64,000 nt of DNA from Cupriavidus taiwanensis (GCF_900250115.1 NZ_LT984804.1:62001-126000); one strand, 5' to 3'. Counted from the first letter of the stretch, positions 27,329 to 36,514 are shown. Notes: generated from the sequence alone by a model not told the origin. Numbers and translations are program-made.

Positions 27329-27376
27329 ACACAGTGCTGGAAGCGTCAGCAGCTACGCTGCGCCTGGCGCCGACGC

Positions 27377-28822
27377 CTACTCCGGCTGCCCCTTTTCCTT
27401 GAGCAGATCCGCCAGGCTCTTCGCCGCCGGTTTCAGCGGCGTGCGGTGCTGCGTCCATCCCATCTGCCGCGCCGGTGTCAGCGCGCGCAGGCGCGTCGCG
27501 GCCCAGCGGAACAGCCGGTAGGCCGCCGGATGCGAATAGGCGCCGCTCCAGAAGCGCCACACCAGGTGTTCGCCGCGGCTGTACTTGGTGCCCTGCCCGC
27601 GCAGCGGGTTGGCGACCGGCTCTGCGGGATCGCGGTTGGCCTCGGTGCGCAGGCGCACCAGCAGTTGCGGAATCGGGATGCGCACCGGGCAGACCTCGCC
27701 GCAGGCGCCGCACAGGCTCGAGGCGGTGGCCAGGTCGGCGGTGGCGTCCAGCCCCAGCAGGTGGGGCGACAGGATCTTGCCGATCGGGCCCGGGTAGGTG
27801 GTGCCGTAGGCGTGGCCGCCGATGCGGGTGTAGACCGGGCAGTGGTTCATGCACGCGCCGCAGCGGATGCATTGCAGCGTGGCGCGCAGTTGCGCGTCGG
27901 CATAGGCCTGGGTGCGGCCGTTGTCGAGCAGCACCAGGTGCACTTCGCGCGGGCCGTCGCGCTCGCCCGCGCGGCGCGGCCCCGAGATCAGGTTGAAGTA
28001 AGTGGTGATGGCCTGCCCCGTGGCCGAGCGCGTCAGCAGCGTCGACAGCGGCACGATGTGCTCGAGCCTGGCCACCACCTTCTCCATGCCCATGATGGCG
28101 ATATGCACGTCGGGCACGGTGGTGGAGAGCCGGCCGTTGCCCTCGTTCTCCACCAGCCACAGCGTGCCGGTGTCGGCGGCGGCGAAGTTCACGCCGGACA
28201 GGCCGATGTCGGCCTCGACAAAGGCCTGGCGCAGCGCGCGGCGGCCGGTCTGGATCAGCGTGTCGACGTCCTCGGTATAGGGCGTGTCGGGGATATGCTC
28301 GGTGAACAGCTGCGCGATATCGCCCTTGGTCTTGTGGATCGCCGGCATCACGATATGCGAGGGCTTCTCGCCGGCGAGCTGAACGATGTACTCGCCCATG
28401 TCGGACTCGATGCAAGCCACGCCGCGCTCGGCCAGGTAATGGTTCAGCTCGATTTCCTCGCTGGCCATCGACTTGCCCTTGATCACGCGCGTGGCCTGCC
28501 TGGCGCTGGCGATGCCGTGGATGATGGCGTTGGCCTCGTCGGCGGTCTCGGCCCAGTGCACCTGCACGCCGGCCGCTGTCAGCTTCTGTTCCAGCTGCAC
28601 CAGCAGGTCCGGCAGGTTGGCCAGCGCGTGCTGGCGCACCGCCTCGCCCAGGTCGCGCAGGCGCTCGAGCTCGTCGGCGTCGGGGAACTGCGCCAGGCGC
28701 TTGCCTTGCAGGAAGTCCATCGCGCCACGGAAGCTCTGGCGCAGCTTGGGGTCGTCCAGCGCCTCGCGGGCGCGCGCCTTGAACGCCTGCGGCGCGACGA
28801 ATTGCAGGGTGTGCTGGCTCAT
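27377..28822 (-). CDS. lldF: Lactate utilisation iron-sulfur protein LutB/LldF
   Basis: This 481-residue protein carries two 4Fe-4S motifs, CIRCGACMNHCPVYTRIGGH and CGACGEVCPVRIPI, after an N-terminal LUD domain. In the LutABC/LldEFG complex it transfers electrons from L-lactate oxidation to pyruvate. The start MSQHTLQF overlaps the lldG stop by 4 nt (ATGA), indicating translational coupling. Confidence 0.93.
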   Translation of the reverse strand: MSQHTLQFVAPQAFKARAREALDDPKLRQSFRGAMDFLQGKRLAQFPDADELERLRDLGEAVRQHALANLPDLLVQLEQKLTAAGVQVHWAETADEANAIIHGIASARQATRVIKGKSMASEEIELNHYLAERGVACIESDMGEYIVQLAGEKPSHIVMPAIHKTKGDIAQLFTEHIPDTPYTEDVDTLIQTGRRALRQAFVEADIGLSGVNFAAADTGTLWLVENEGNGRLSTTVPDVHIAIMGMEKVVARLEHIVPLSTLLTRSATGQAITTYFNLISGPRRAGERDGPREVHLVLLDNGRTQAYADAQLRATLQCIRCGACMNHCPVYTRIGGHAYGTTYPGPIGKILSPHLLGLDATADLATASSLCGACGEVCPVRIPIPQLLVRLRTEANRDPAEPVANPLRGQGTKYSRGEHLVWRFWSGAYSHPAAYRLFRWAATRLRALTPARQMGWTQHRTPLKPAAKSLADLLKEKGQPE

Positions 28823-29520
28823 TGTGCGGCCTCCGCGGTGTCGGTCTCGATCACGACCCACAGCCGGCGCGGACCATGCGCACCGTAGGCCAGCGTCTGC
28901 TGGATGTCCGAGGTCTTGGACGGGCCGGAGACCAGCACCAGGTTGGTCGGCATGCCGTCGGCCCAGCGCTCGGCGCGCGCGGCCAGGTGCAGGTCGTCAT
29001 GCAGGGTCGAGGCGCGCACCAGCGCGACATGCAGCGGCGGCACCAGCGACACCGTGCGCGGCGAGCCCGCGTCGGGCGCCAGCACCAGCGTGCCGGTGGC
29101 GGCGATGCCGGAGCGCGCCACGGTGAAGCCGGCGTCCACGGTGTCGAACAGTTCGGCCTTCCAGGCTTCGATCGGGCGCTCGTAGCCGATGGCTTCGATC
29201 CCGGCCGGCAGCGCGGCCGCCAGCGCCGCGCCGGCGACCGTGGCCGGATCGAGCAGCAGGCGCTTCACCCCCGCCCGGGCCAGTTCTGCCGCGAGCAGCG
29301 CCGGCCAGGTGCTGGCGTCGGCGCACCAGACTTCGGCATGCAGGCCTTGCAGCGCCGCCTGCATCGCGGCAACGCGTGCGCCCGTCGTGGATGTGCCACG
29401 GCGGCGTGCTTCGAAATGGCTGTCGATGCGGCGGTCGAGTTCGGTGGTCTGCGGGGACGGCACGGGTGCGGCGGCGCGCAGCCGGCCGAGCATGCGTTCG
29501 CGGGCGCCGGGCGTGCTCAT
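28819..29520 (-). CDS. lldG: Lactate utilisation protein LutC/LldG
   Basis: This 233-residue LUD-domain protein ends with the typical LVLVSGPSKTSDIQQTLAYG and GPRRLWVVIE segment and has ARSGIAATGTLVLAPDAGSP in the middle. It is the third subunit of the lactate dehydrogenase complex. It overlaps both lldE and lldF by 4 nt. Confidence 0.93.
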   Translation of the reverse strand: MSTPGARERMLGRLRAAAPVPSPQTTELDRRIDSHFEARRRGTSTTGARVAAMQAALQGLHAEVWCADASTWPALLAAELARAGVKRLLLDPATVAGAALAAALPAGIEAIGYERPIEAWKAELFDTVDAGFTVARSGIAATGTLVLAPDAGSPRTVSLVPPLHVALVRASTLHDDLHLAARAERWADGMPTNLVLVSGPSKTSDIQQTLAYGAHGPRRLWVVIETDTAEAAQ

Positions 29521-30299
29521 GCGGCACCTCCGGTGCGGCGCCACAGGAAGCTGGCGAGGTGCTCGACTTGCAGCGGCGCGCGGTCGTGCGCGGCGGTGTG
29601 GCCGATATTGAGCAGGCAGCCGCAGTCGGCCGAGACCAGGCGCTCGCAGCCGGTGGCGCAGGCCGAGGCCACCTTGTCGCGCACCATCGCACCCGAGATA
29701 TCGGGATGCTTGAGCGAGAAGGTGCCGCCGAAGCCGCAGCATTCGGACTCGCGCGCATGCTCGACGCGGGTCACGCCCGGCAGCGCGTCGACCAGCGCCA
29801 CGCCGTGCTGGCGCGTACCCATTTCTCGACGGGCGCCGCACGAGGTATGGAGCACGATGCGCTCCGGCGGCTGGGCCGACGGCGCCACCGCGCCGAAGTC
29901 CACCTTCAGCACGTGAAGCAGGAACTCGCCCAGCTCGTAGACGCGCCCGGCCAGTTCGCGCGCCCTGGGGCCGGCCACCGGATCGTCGGCAAACAGCTGC
30001 GGCCAGTGGTGGCGCATCATGCCGGCGCACGAGCCGGACGGCACGATCACCGGCCAAGGCTGGCCGAACAGGTCGAGCTGGGCGCGCGCCACCGCACGGG
30101 CCGCGTCGGGGTTGCCGCTGCTGTAGGCAGGCTGGCCGCAGCAGCTCTGGCCGCGCGGGAAATGCACGGTCAGGCCTTCGCGCTCGAGCAGCCGCACCGC
30201 ATCGAGGCCGGCCTCGGGCACGAACATGTCGACCAGGCAGGTGGCAAACAGGTAGGCCTGCATGGGGGCAGGCCCGCTGGGGTACTGACGATCCTTCAT
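29517..30299 (-). CDS. lldE: Lactate utilisation protein LutA/LldE
   Basis: This 260-residue protein has the two CCG-domain cysteine motifs of the heterodisulfide-reductase-like family: QSCCGQPAYSSG and ESECCGFGGTFSLKHP, plus HTSCGARRE and VSADCGC. It is the first gene of the lldEGF operon. ATG 30299 was chosen over GTG 30311 because GGAG lies 5 nt upstream; MQAYLFATC at 30263 is the conserved core start. An operator for the divergent LldR lies about 70-80 nt upstream. Confidence 0.93.
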   Translation of the reverse strand: MKDRQYPSGPAPMQAYLFATCLVDMFVPEAGLDAVRLLEREGLTVHFPRGQSCCGQPAYSSGNPDAARAVARAQLDLFGQPWPVIVPSGSCAGMMRHHWPQLFADDPVAGPRARELAGRVYELGEFLLHVLKVDFGAVAPSAQPPERIVLHTSCGARREMGTRQHGVALVDALPGVTRVEHARESECCGFGGTFSLKHPDISGAMVRDKVASACATGCERLVSADCGCLLNIGHTAAHDRAPLQVEHLASFLWRRTGGAA

Positions 30300-30367
30300 G
30301 TCTCGCTCCACACGTGCTGGGTCGCACGTTTGGGCGCATAATTCCCGCTTCCGCGCGGCACTTCAAA

Positions 30368-30380
30368 TTGGTTGGACCAA
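30368..30380. promoter_or_regulatory. LldR-type operator between lldE and lldR
   Basis: TTGGT-TGG-ACCAA is a perfect palindrome of the TTGGTNNNACCAA type bound by FadR/LldR-like GntR regulators. It sits in the divergent promoter gap, so it can control both lldEGF(P) and lldR. Confidence 0.8.
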
Positions 30381-30431
30381 CCCGAAAGCGGCCCGCGCAT
30401 TCCGGCAAGTTCAGGGGCGAGGAAACACGGC

Positions 30432-31151
30432 ATGACGGCAGCCAGGCACGGGCATACCCGTGGACGCGTGGAGTCGGTGATGCGGCGCATGGAGACCGCG
30501 CTGCTCGACGGCACCTGGCCGCCCGGCACGCGGCTGCCGGCCGAGCGCGTGCTGGCCGAGCAGTACGCGGTGGCGCGCAACACCGTGCGCGAGGCGATCC
30601 AGCGCCTGGCCGCGCGCGGCCTGCTGCAGAGCCGGCGCGGCGCCGGCGTCTATGCCACCGACCAGCTGCGCGCCGGCATTGCCTCGCCGTGGGGCCAGCT
30701 GGTGGCGGACCATCCCGCGCTGCGCGAAGACATCCTCGAGTTCCGCCGCGTGCTGGAAGGCGCCACCGCCTACTTTGCGGCGCTGCGCGCGGATGCCGCC
30801 GACGTGAAGCGCATCCGCGCACTGATGGCCGAGCTGGAACGCGCGCGCGCCGCCGACGACAAGCAGGCCGAGGCCGATGCCGACGCGCAGCTGCATGACG
30901 CCATCGCCCAGGCCTCGCACAACACCATGTTCCTGCACCTGCATACCAGCGTGATCGGCATGCTGCGCGAGCACATCACCATCAACGGCACCGGCCTGCG
31001 CGAACAGGACGACGGCGCCTCGGACCTGCTGCTGCTGCAGCACCGCACGCTGTGCGATGCCATCTGCGCGCGCCGTCCGGAAGAGGCGCGCACGGCAATG
31101 CAGACCCACATCGACTTCGTGCGCAGCCGCGTGGAGCAGGACGCGGCCTGA
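30432..31151 (+). CDS. lldR: GntR/FCD-family lactate regulator
   Basis: This 239-residue protein has a GntR winged helix-turn-helix (PPGTRLPAERVLAEQYAVAR, then NTVREAIQRLAARGLLQSRR) and a C-terminal FCD domain with the likely metal or ligand residues in DADAQLHDAIAQASHN and LLQHRTLCDAI. It is divergent from the lactate genes, as is usual for LldR. ATG 30432 is preceded by GAGGAAA. Confidence 0.88.
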   Translation: MTAARHGHTRGRVESVMRRMETALLDGTWPPGTRLPAERVLAEQYAVARNTVREAIQRLAARGLLQSRRGAGVYATDQLRAGIASPWGQLVADHPALREDILEFRRVLEGATAYFAALRADAADVKRIRALMAELERARAADDKQAEADADAQLHDAIAQASHNTMFLHLHTSVIGMLREHITINGTGLREQDDGASDLLLLQHRTLCDAICARRPEEARTAMQTHIDFVRSRVEQDAA

Positions 31152-31174
31152 ATCCAGGCGCTAACAGCCGGTTA

Positions 31175-31187
31175 TTGGTCCGACCAC
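31175..31187. promoter_or_regulatory. Second LldR-type operator just after lldR
   Basis: TTGGT-CCG-ACCAC lies 23 nt after the lldR stop and matches the upstream operator with one mismatch in the right arm. A downstream site could support looping or be a second target. Confidence 0.5.
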
Positions 31188-31212
31188 CGGCCGCGCGTGC
31201 CGGCCACTGCAT

Positions 31213-32250
31213 TCAGACCAGCCCGGCGCCGGCGAGCTCGCGCTTCAGGTACGCATAAAAGATCGGACCGGCGATCACGCCCGGGATGCCGAACAGCGTT
31301 TCCATCAGCAGCATCACCATCAGCAGTTCCCACGCCGCCGCCTGGATGCGCGCGCCGATGATGCGCGCGTTCAGGAAGTACTCGAGCTTGTGGATCACCA
31401 CCAGGAACACCAGCGATGCCACCGCGATCGGCAGCGACACCGACAGCGAGGCCACCACGATGGCCGTGTTCGAGATCAGGTTGCCCAGCACCGGCAGCAG
31501 CCCCGCCACAAACGTGATCACCACCAGGGTCTTGCTCAGCGGCAGGTGCACGCCGAACAGCGGCAGCACCACCAGCAGGTAGATCGCGGTCAGCACGGTG
31601 TTGATCGTCGAGATCTGGATCTGCGCGAAGATGAATTGCGAGAACGCCTGCTGCAGCGTGCGCGCCCGTGCCACCAGCGCGGCCGCCAGCGGGCGCCGGT
31701 TGGGGCGCGCCACGGCGCGGTACAGCGCCACCATCGCGCCGATCACCAGCCCGATCAGGATATGCACCAGCGTGCGCAGCACCTCGGCGCCCAGCTTCTG
31801 CGCCATCGCGGCATGCTCGCGCAGGGTGTCGATCAGCGTGTTGGCCAGCTCGTCGACGCCGTTGGGCAGCGCGTCGCTGAGCCACGGCGGCAGCTGCCCG
31901 CGCGAGCGGTCGATGATGTCGGCGACGTGGTTAAGCAAGCCGTCCAGGGTATTGCCCTCGCCGCTGACAAAGCGCACCAGCAGCCAGCCAGCGAGCGTCA
32001 GCCCCAGCAGGATCAGCGCCGACAGGATCGCCACGGCGAGCGCGTCGTGGCGCTGGTGCAGGCGCTTCAGGCGCGGCGCCAGCACGTCCACCAGCGAATA
32101 CAGCAGCAGCCCGGACAGCAGCGCCGCGACCAGATTGGCGTGCAGCACAGTCCAGAGCGCCAGCACGGTCAGCAGGTAGGCGACGGTGCCGACGCTGTAC
32201 CACGCGGCCGGTGGCAGGCGCGGGGTGGCGGTCGGGTCGGGGTCTTTCAT
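31213..32250 (-). CDS. AI-2E (PerM/TqsA)-family membrane protein
   Basis: This 345-residue protein has about eight membrane segments and the family's central pattern (ALYRAVARPNRRPLAAALVA, ISTINTVLTAIYLLVVLPLF, and VAGLLPVLGNLISNTAIVVA). Family members export autoinducer-2 or act as Na+/H+ antiporters or permeases, so the substrate cannot be stated. ATG 32250 was chosen because GGAGACTCC precedes it; ATG 32265 lacks a ribosome site. Confidence 0.85.
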   Translation of the reverse strand: MKDPDPTATPRLPPAAWYSVGTVAYLLTVLALWTVLHANLVAALLSGLLLYSLVDVLAPRLKRLHQRHDALAVAILSALILLGLTLAGWLLVRFVSGEGNTLDGLLNHVADIIDRSRGQLPPWLSDALPNGVDELANTLIDTLREHAAMAQKLGAEVLRTLVHILIGLVIGAMVALYRAVARPNRRPLAAALVARARTLQQAFSQFIFAQIQISTINTVLTAIYLLVVLPLFGVHLPLSKTLVVITFVAGLLPVLGNLISNTAIVVASLSVSLPIAVASLVFLVVIHKLEYFLNARIIGARIQAAAWELLMVMLLMETLFGIPGVIAGPIFYAYLKRELAGAGLV

Positions 32251-32456
32251 CGGAGTCTCCGGCATGCAATTTGCTGAAATGATTCCTGGATTCTCGCCGA
32301 TCCAGATGTAATGGCTGCGTCAGTCGCACCTGCCGCCGCGACCTGATGCCGATGTTGGCATATCGGCACACGCAAAGGGTGTCTATATTAGGGGGAATCG
32401 TGCACGGCGGTTTGCCGCGCTGTCTTCGTTTGTCGCCAGGTACAGGAACGCAACGC

Positions 32457-33839
32457 ATGGCCTACACCCATACCATCGGCAACCAGCGCCACGTCTTTGC
32501 CGACCTGCGTACGCTGCTGGCCCGGGCCAGCCCGGCGCGCTCCGGCGACGCACTGGCGGGCCTCGCCGCGCAGAGCGAACAGGAGCGGATGGCGGCGAGG
32601 CTGGCGCTGGCCGAGGTGCCGCTGACGCGCTTCCTCAACGAGGCGCTGGTGCCTTATGAAGACGACGAGATCACGCGCCTGATCCACGACCGCCACGACG
32701 CCGCCGCCTTTGCCGCGATCGGCGCCACCACCGTGGGCGACCTGCGCAACTGGCTACTGCGGCATGAGACCGACAGCGCCATGCTGGCGCGGGTCGCGCC
32801 CGGCATCACCCCGGAGATGGCGGCGGCGGTCAGCAAGCTGATGCGCAACCAGGACCTGGTCGCGGTGGCGCGCAAGTGCCAGGTGGTCACGCGCTTTCGC
32901 AGCACGGTGGGGCTGCCGGGCCGGCTGGCGGTGCGGCTGCAGCCCAACCATCCGACCGACGACCCCAAGGGCATCGCCGCGTCGATCATCGACGGGCTGC
33001 TTTATGGCTGCGGCGACGCCACCATCGGCGTCAATCCGGCCTCGGACAACCTCGCCACGATCGTCTCTTTGCTGCGCATGATCGACGAGCTGCGCAGCCG
33101 CTTCGACATCCCTACGCAGTCGTGCGTGCTGACCCACGTCACCAACACGCTGCGCGCGATCGGCCAGGGCGCGCCGGTGGACCTGGTGTTCCAGTCGGTG
33201 GCCGGCAGCGAGCGCGCCAATGCGGCGTTCGGCATCAGCCTGGCGCTGCTGGCCGAGGCGCACGACGCCGCGCAGGCGCTGGCGCGCGGCACCGTGGGCG
33301 ACAACCTGATGTATTTCGAGACCGGGCAGGGCAGCGCGCTGTCGGCCGACGCGCACCATGGCGTCGACCAGCAGACCATGGAGGCGCGCGCCTATGCGGT
33401 GGCGCGCGCGTTCTCGCCGCTGCTGGTCAATACCGTGGTGGGCTTTATCGGGCCTGAATACCTGTACGACGGCAAGCAGATCATCCGCGCCGGGCTGGAA
33501 GACCACTTCTGCGGCAAGCTGATGGGCGTGCCGATGGGCTGCGACGTCTGCTACACCAACCATGCCGAGGCCGACCAGGACGACATGGATACGCTGCTGA
33601 CGCTGTTCGGCGTGGCCGGCATCAACTTCATCATGGGCGTGCCGGGCGCCGACGACATCATGCTGAACTACCAGAGCACCTCGTTCCACGATGCGCTGTA
33701 CCTGCGCGAAGTGCTGGGGCTGCGCCCGGCGCCGGAATTCGAGGCCTGGCTGCTGCGCATGGGCATTGCCGACGGCGCCGGCCGGCTGCTCGAGCCCGCC
33801 GCGCGCCAGCCGCTGCTGCAGATGGCCCACACCCTGTAA
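32457..33839 (+). CDS. eutB: Ethanolamine ammonia-lyase large subunit
   Basis: This 460-residue protein is the B12-dependent catalytic subunit that turns ethanolamine into acetaldehyde and ammonia. Recognisable segments include RLQPNHPTDDPKGIAASIID, GVNPASDNLATIVSLL, and GVPMGCDVCYTNHAEADQDD. It is followed 9 nt later by eutC. No eut microcompartment, eutA reactivase or eutR gene is nearby, so this is the short non-compartment type. Confidence 0.95.
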   Translation: MAYTHTIGNQRHVFADLRTLLARASPARSGDALAGLAAQSEQERMAARLALAEVPLTRFLNEALVPYEDDEITRLIHDRHDAAAFAAIGATTVGDLRNWLLRHETDSAMLARVAPGITPEMAAAVSKLMRNQDLVAVARKCQVVTRFRSTVGLPGRLAVRLQPNHPTDDPKGIAASIIDGLLYGCGDATIGVNPASDNLATIVSLLRMIDELRSRFDIPTQSCVLTHVTNTLRAIGQGAPVDLVFQSVAGSERANAAFGISLALLAEAHDAAQALARGTVGDNLMYFETGQGSALSADAHHGVDQQTMEARAYAVARAFSPLLVNTVVGFIGPEYLYDGKQIIRAGLEDHFCGKLMGVPMGCDVCYTNHAEADQDDMDTLLTLFGVAGINFIMGVPGADDIMLNYQSTSFHDALYLREVLGLRPAPEFEAWLLRMGIADGAGRLLEPAARQPLLQMAHTL

Positions 33840-33848
33840 GGCGCCACG

Positions 33849-34667
33849 ATGACCGCCAGACGCCAGGCTCCCGCCATGCCGGAACCCGCCGCCGCCGAAG
33901 CCGACCCGTGGCAACGGCTGCGCCGCTTCACGCGCGCGCGCATCGCGCTGGGCCGCACCGGCCACAGCCAGCCCACCGACGCCGTGCTGGCCTTCGGCCT
34001 GGCCCATGCGCAGGCGCGCGATGCGGTGCACCTGGCGCTGGAGGTGGGCGCGCTCACCGCGGCGCTGGATGCGGCCGGGCTTGCGCACGCGGCGGTGCAC
34101 AGCGCGGCGCCGGACCGCGAGCACTACCTGCGCCGCCCCGACCTGGGCCGTCGTCTCGACGAAGCCAGCCGCGCGCGGCTGGATGCGGCGCGGCCGCGGC
34201 AGGCGCCGGATGTGGTGTTCGTGATTGCCGATGGCCTGTCCGCGCTGGCGACCCAGCGCCATGCGCTGCCGCTGCTGCAGGCGGCGCGCGAGCACTTGCC
34301 GCAGGGCTGGCACATCGGTCCGGTGGTGGTGGCCGAGCAGTCGCGCGTGGCGCTGGGCGACGAGATCAGCGAGCGCCTGGGCGCGCGCCAGGTGGTGATG
34401 CTGATCGGCGAGCGGCCGGGGCTGAGTTCGCCCGACAGCCTTGGCATCTACCTGACCCATGCGCCGCGCGTGGGCCGCACCGATGCCGAGCGCAACTGCA
34501 TCTCCAACGTGCGCCCGGAGGGGCTGTCCTATGCGCAGGCCGCCGAGCGGCTGGTGTTCCTGCTGCGCGGCGCGGCGGCGCTCGGGCGCTCCGGCGTGGA
34601 CCTGAAGGACGACAGCGCGCCGGCGTTGCCCGCGGGCAGCGCCGCGGCAACCCCGCAGCGCCGCTGA
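33849..34667 (+). CDS. eutC: Ethanolamine ammonia-lyase small subunit
   Basis: This 272-residue protein contains the conserved RRFTRARIALGRTGHSQPT, DAVLAFGLAHAQARDAVH and ERPGLSSPDSLGIYLTHAPR, plus AERNCISNVRPEGLSYAQAA. It completes the B12-binding EutBC lyase. No AA-terminator is seen for it on the plus strand apart from the shared stem at 34678-34713. Confidence 0.95.
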   Translation: MTARRQAPAMPEPAAAEADPWQRLRRFTRARIALGRTGHSQPTDAVLAFGLAHAQARDAVHLALEVGALTAALDAAGLAHAAVHSAAPDREHYLRRPDLGRRLDEASRARLDAARPRQAPDVVFVIADGLSALATQRHALPLLQAAREHLPQGWHIGPVVVAEQSRVALGDEISERLGARQVVMLIGERPGLSSPDSLGIYLTHAPRVGRTDAERNCISNVRPEGLSYAQAAERLVFLLRGAAALGRSGVDLKDDSAPALPAGSAAATPQRR

Positions 34668-34673
34668 AGCAGC

Positions 34674-34713
34674 AAAACGGCCACCCTGCGGGCCGCAACC
34701 CGCGTGGTGGCCG
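34674..34713 (-). terminator. Terminator of the YbaK-like gene (convergent with eutC)
   Basis: CGGCCACC pairs with GGTGGCCG, with an inner GCGGG/CCCGC stem. AAAA on the left gives TTTT after the stem on the minus strand. Confidence 0.78.
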
Positions 34714-34728
34714 CTGCCGTCGCACCGC

Positions 34729-35202
34729 TTACATCATGCGGCGCGAGAACTGCCCATGTCCGGCATCCGACATCAGTTGCTTGAACTGGTCGCCGCTCAT
34801 GTGGACCAGGTCCTGGTGGTCGCCGCCCTCGAAATACACGTCGGGCTGCTGCATCAGGCTGTCGTCCACATAGGTCTGCATGCCGTATGCCATGGCCACG
34901 GGCGGAATTGCGCCGAGGTCGCAATCCTTGAATATCTCGCGGATCTCGTCCTCGTGCGCCAGCACCAGGTTGCGCCCGGTCTGTTCGCAGATGGCGGCCA
35001 TCTGCAGGTGATGGCTCGAAGGGATCACAGCGGCGACATAGCCGCGTTCGTCCTCCAGCAACAGCGTCTTGGCCAGCCGGTCCCCGGGCACGTGCGCGGC
35101 CTCTGCCGTGGCCATGCTGCTCAGGGTGTAGGGGTGGCGGATGATGTCGTAGCGGGTGTTCTTGCTGCTCAGGCAGTTTGCGAGCGTACTAGCCAGGGCC
35201 AT
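34729..35202 (-). CDS. YbaK/ProX-type aminoacyl-tRNA deacylase domain protein
   Basis: This 157-residue protein has the YbaK/prolyl-tRNA-synthetase-associated domain: YDIIRHPYTLSSMATAEAAH, LAKTLLLEDERGYVAAVIPSS, and DCDLGAIPPVAMAYGMQTYV, with the G-A/G-xPP loop typical of substrate binding. Such proteins hydrolyse mischarged tRNAs. The C-terminal segment VYFEGGDHQDLVHMSGDQFK is also conserved in the family. A good ribosome site (AGGAGCAATC) precedes the ATG. Confidence 0.85.
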   Translation of the reverse strand: MALASTLANCLSSKNTRYDIIRHPYTLSSMATAEAAHVPGDRLAKTLLLEDERGYVAAVIPSSHHLQMAAICEQTGRNLVLAHEDEIREIFKDCDLGAIPPVAMAYGMQTYVDDSLMQQPDVYFEGGDHQDLVHMSGDQFKQLMSDAGHGQFSRRMM

Positions 35203-35284
35203 GATTGCTCCTAGGTTCGGATGCGCCGACGGTTATCCTTGTGCTCCTAATATAGTGCGCCGGCGCCATGGCGATGGCCCGCTG

Positions 35285-36211
35285 CTAGCGGTGCAGCCGC
35301 GGCCACACCGCCTGCAGCTCGGTCTTCAGGAAATTCAGCAGGTAGCGTGTCGCCAGGGTCTGGTAGCGGTTGGGCATGGTCAGCATGTAGAGCTTGCTGC
35401 CGAACACGCTGATGCGGTAGTCGGCCAGCAGCGGCACCAGCGCGCCGCTGTCGAGTTCCGCGCCGATCGCATAGATCGGGAAGATGCCGATGCCCAGGCC
35501 GGCCAGCACCGCCTCTTTCAGGAAGGCGAAATTCTCCGAGCTGAGCGTGGGCTCGAGCACCACTTGTTCGCGCACCTCGTCATTGCCATTGCCGCCCGCG
35601 CGCGCGCCCGACGCCTTGAGCTTCTGGCCCACCGGCGACGCGCACACGATGGCGTGCGACTGCAGCCCGGCCAGTGCCGGCGGCGCAGGGTGGCCGGCAA
35701 GGTACGCGGGCGCGGCGCAGACGATCCAGTCGACCGCGCCGATCTCGGTGGCCACCACCGAATCCGGCGGCGTCGAGATGATTCGCAGCGCCACCTCCAC
35801 GTCTTCGGACACCAGGTTGTGCACGCGATTGTCGAACACCACGTCGAGCGTGATGTCGGGGTATCGTTGCTTGAACCGCACCAGCAGCGGCGACAGCAGC
35901 GAATGGCCCAGCCCGGTCGGCACCGACAGCCGCACATGGCCCTGCAGGCTCTTGCCCATGTTGCTGATCAGCGCATTGGCCGCCGCGACCTCGCCCAGGA
36001 TATTGCGGCCGTGCTCGTACAGCCCCGCGCCGACCGGCGTCGGTTCGACATGGCGCGTGGTCCGGCGCAGCAGCTGCACGCCCAGCTCTTCCTCCAGCGC
36101 CTTGAGCCGGTAGCTGACATTGGCGCGCGTCATCTTGAGCTTGCGCGCGGCCGCGCTCAGGTTGCCGGCGTCGACGATGTCGACGAACAGGCGCAGGGCA
36201 TTCAGGTCCAT
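35285..36211 (-). CDS. LysR-family transcriptional regulator
   Basis: The 308-residue protein has the helix-turn-helix ARKLKMTRANVSYRLKALEE at the N-terminus and the effector domain typical of the CrgA/AphB-like branch (GHVRLSVPTGLGHSLLSPLL). The frame is open far upstream, but MDLNALRLFVDIVDAG is the family start. A strong stem-loop sits only 17-39 nt before the ATG. No divergent metabolic gene is adjacent, so its target is unclear. Confidence 0.88.
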   Translation of the reverse strand: MDLNALRLFVDIVDAGNLSAAARKLKMTRANVSYRLKALEEELGVQLLRRTTRHVEPTPVGAGLYEHGRNILGEVAAANALISNMGKSLQGHVRLSVPTGLGHSLLSPLLVRFKQRYPDITLDVVFDNRVHNLVSEDVEVALRIISTPPDSVVATEIGAVDWIVCAAPAYLAGHPAPPALAGLQSHAIVCASPVGQKLKASGARAGGNGNDEVREQVVLEPTLSSENFAFLKEAVLAGLGIGIFPIYAIGAELDSGALVPLLADYRISVFGSKLYMLTMPNRYQTLATRYLLNFLKTELQAVWPRLHR

Positions 36212-36514
36212 GGGGTAATCGGAGAAGACGGGGGCGGTGACAGCCCCCGTATATTGCCATGCCGGGCGCCGCCGGCCCCGCGTGGGCGGGCCAGGAACCG
36301 ACGCCCGGGCCTGCCGCCGCTGGCATGCCGCGATGCCGCAGGAACCCGGCCGGCCATAGCGTGATCCGGTTTGCCGGACCCTGGATCCGGATCGGCACGG
36401 TCCGGCCCCGCGCCCCGCAATGCGCTGTTGCGCGCACTGCGGCTTGCACTGTGCGCGGGTCTGGGCAATGATTCGAGCCGTACCCTCAACTGGCCTACTG
36501 CGCCCCCGTTTGCC
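36212..36514. other. Leader stem-loop of the LysR gene and otherwise empty gap
   Basis: ACGGGGGC (36228-36235) pairs perfectly with GCCCCCGT (36243-36250) around a 7-nt loop, upstream of the LysR start on the minus strand. There is no Shine-Dalgarno between stem and ATG. I see no gene in the rest of the 303-nt gap, which should hold the promoters of both divergent genes. Confidence 0.5.

Noticed and set aside
29814..29830. Possible extra copy of the 19-bp word in lldE
   Set aside because: Only GCGTACCCATTTCT matches and it is in coding sequence for a conserved region (RREMGTRQ); similar partial matches (for example near 9440 on the minus strand) are explained by coding.
32266..32456. Riboswitch upstream of eutB (B12 expected)
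   Set aside because: The gap has no clear B12-box (GCCACTG-like) sequence, so I do not annotate a cobalamin riboswitch.
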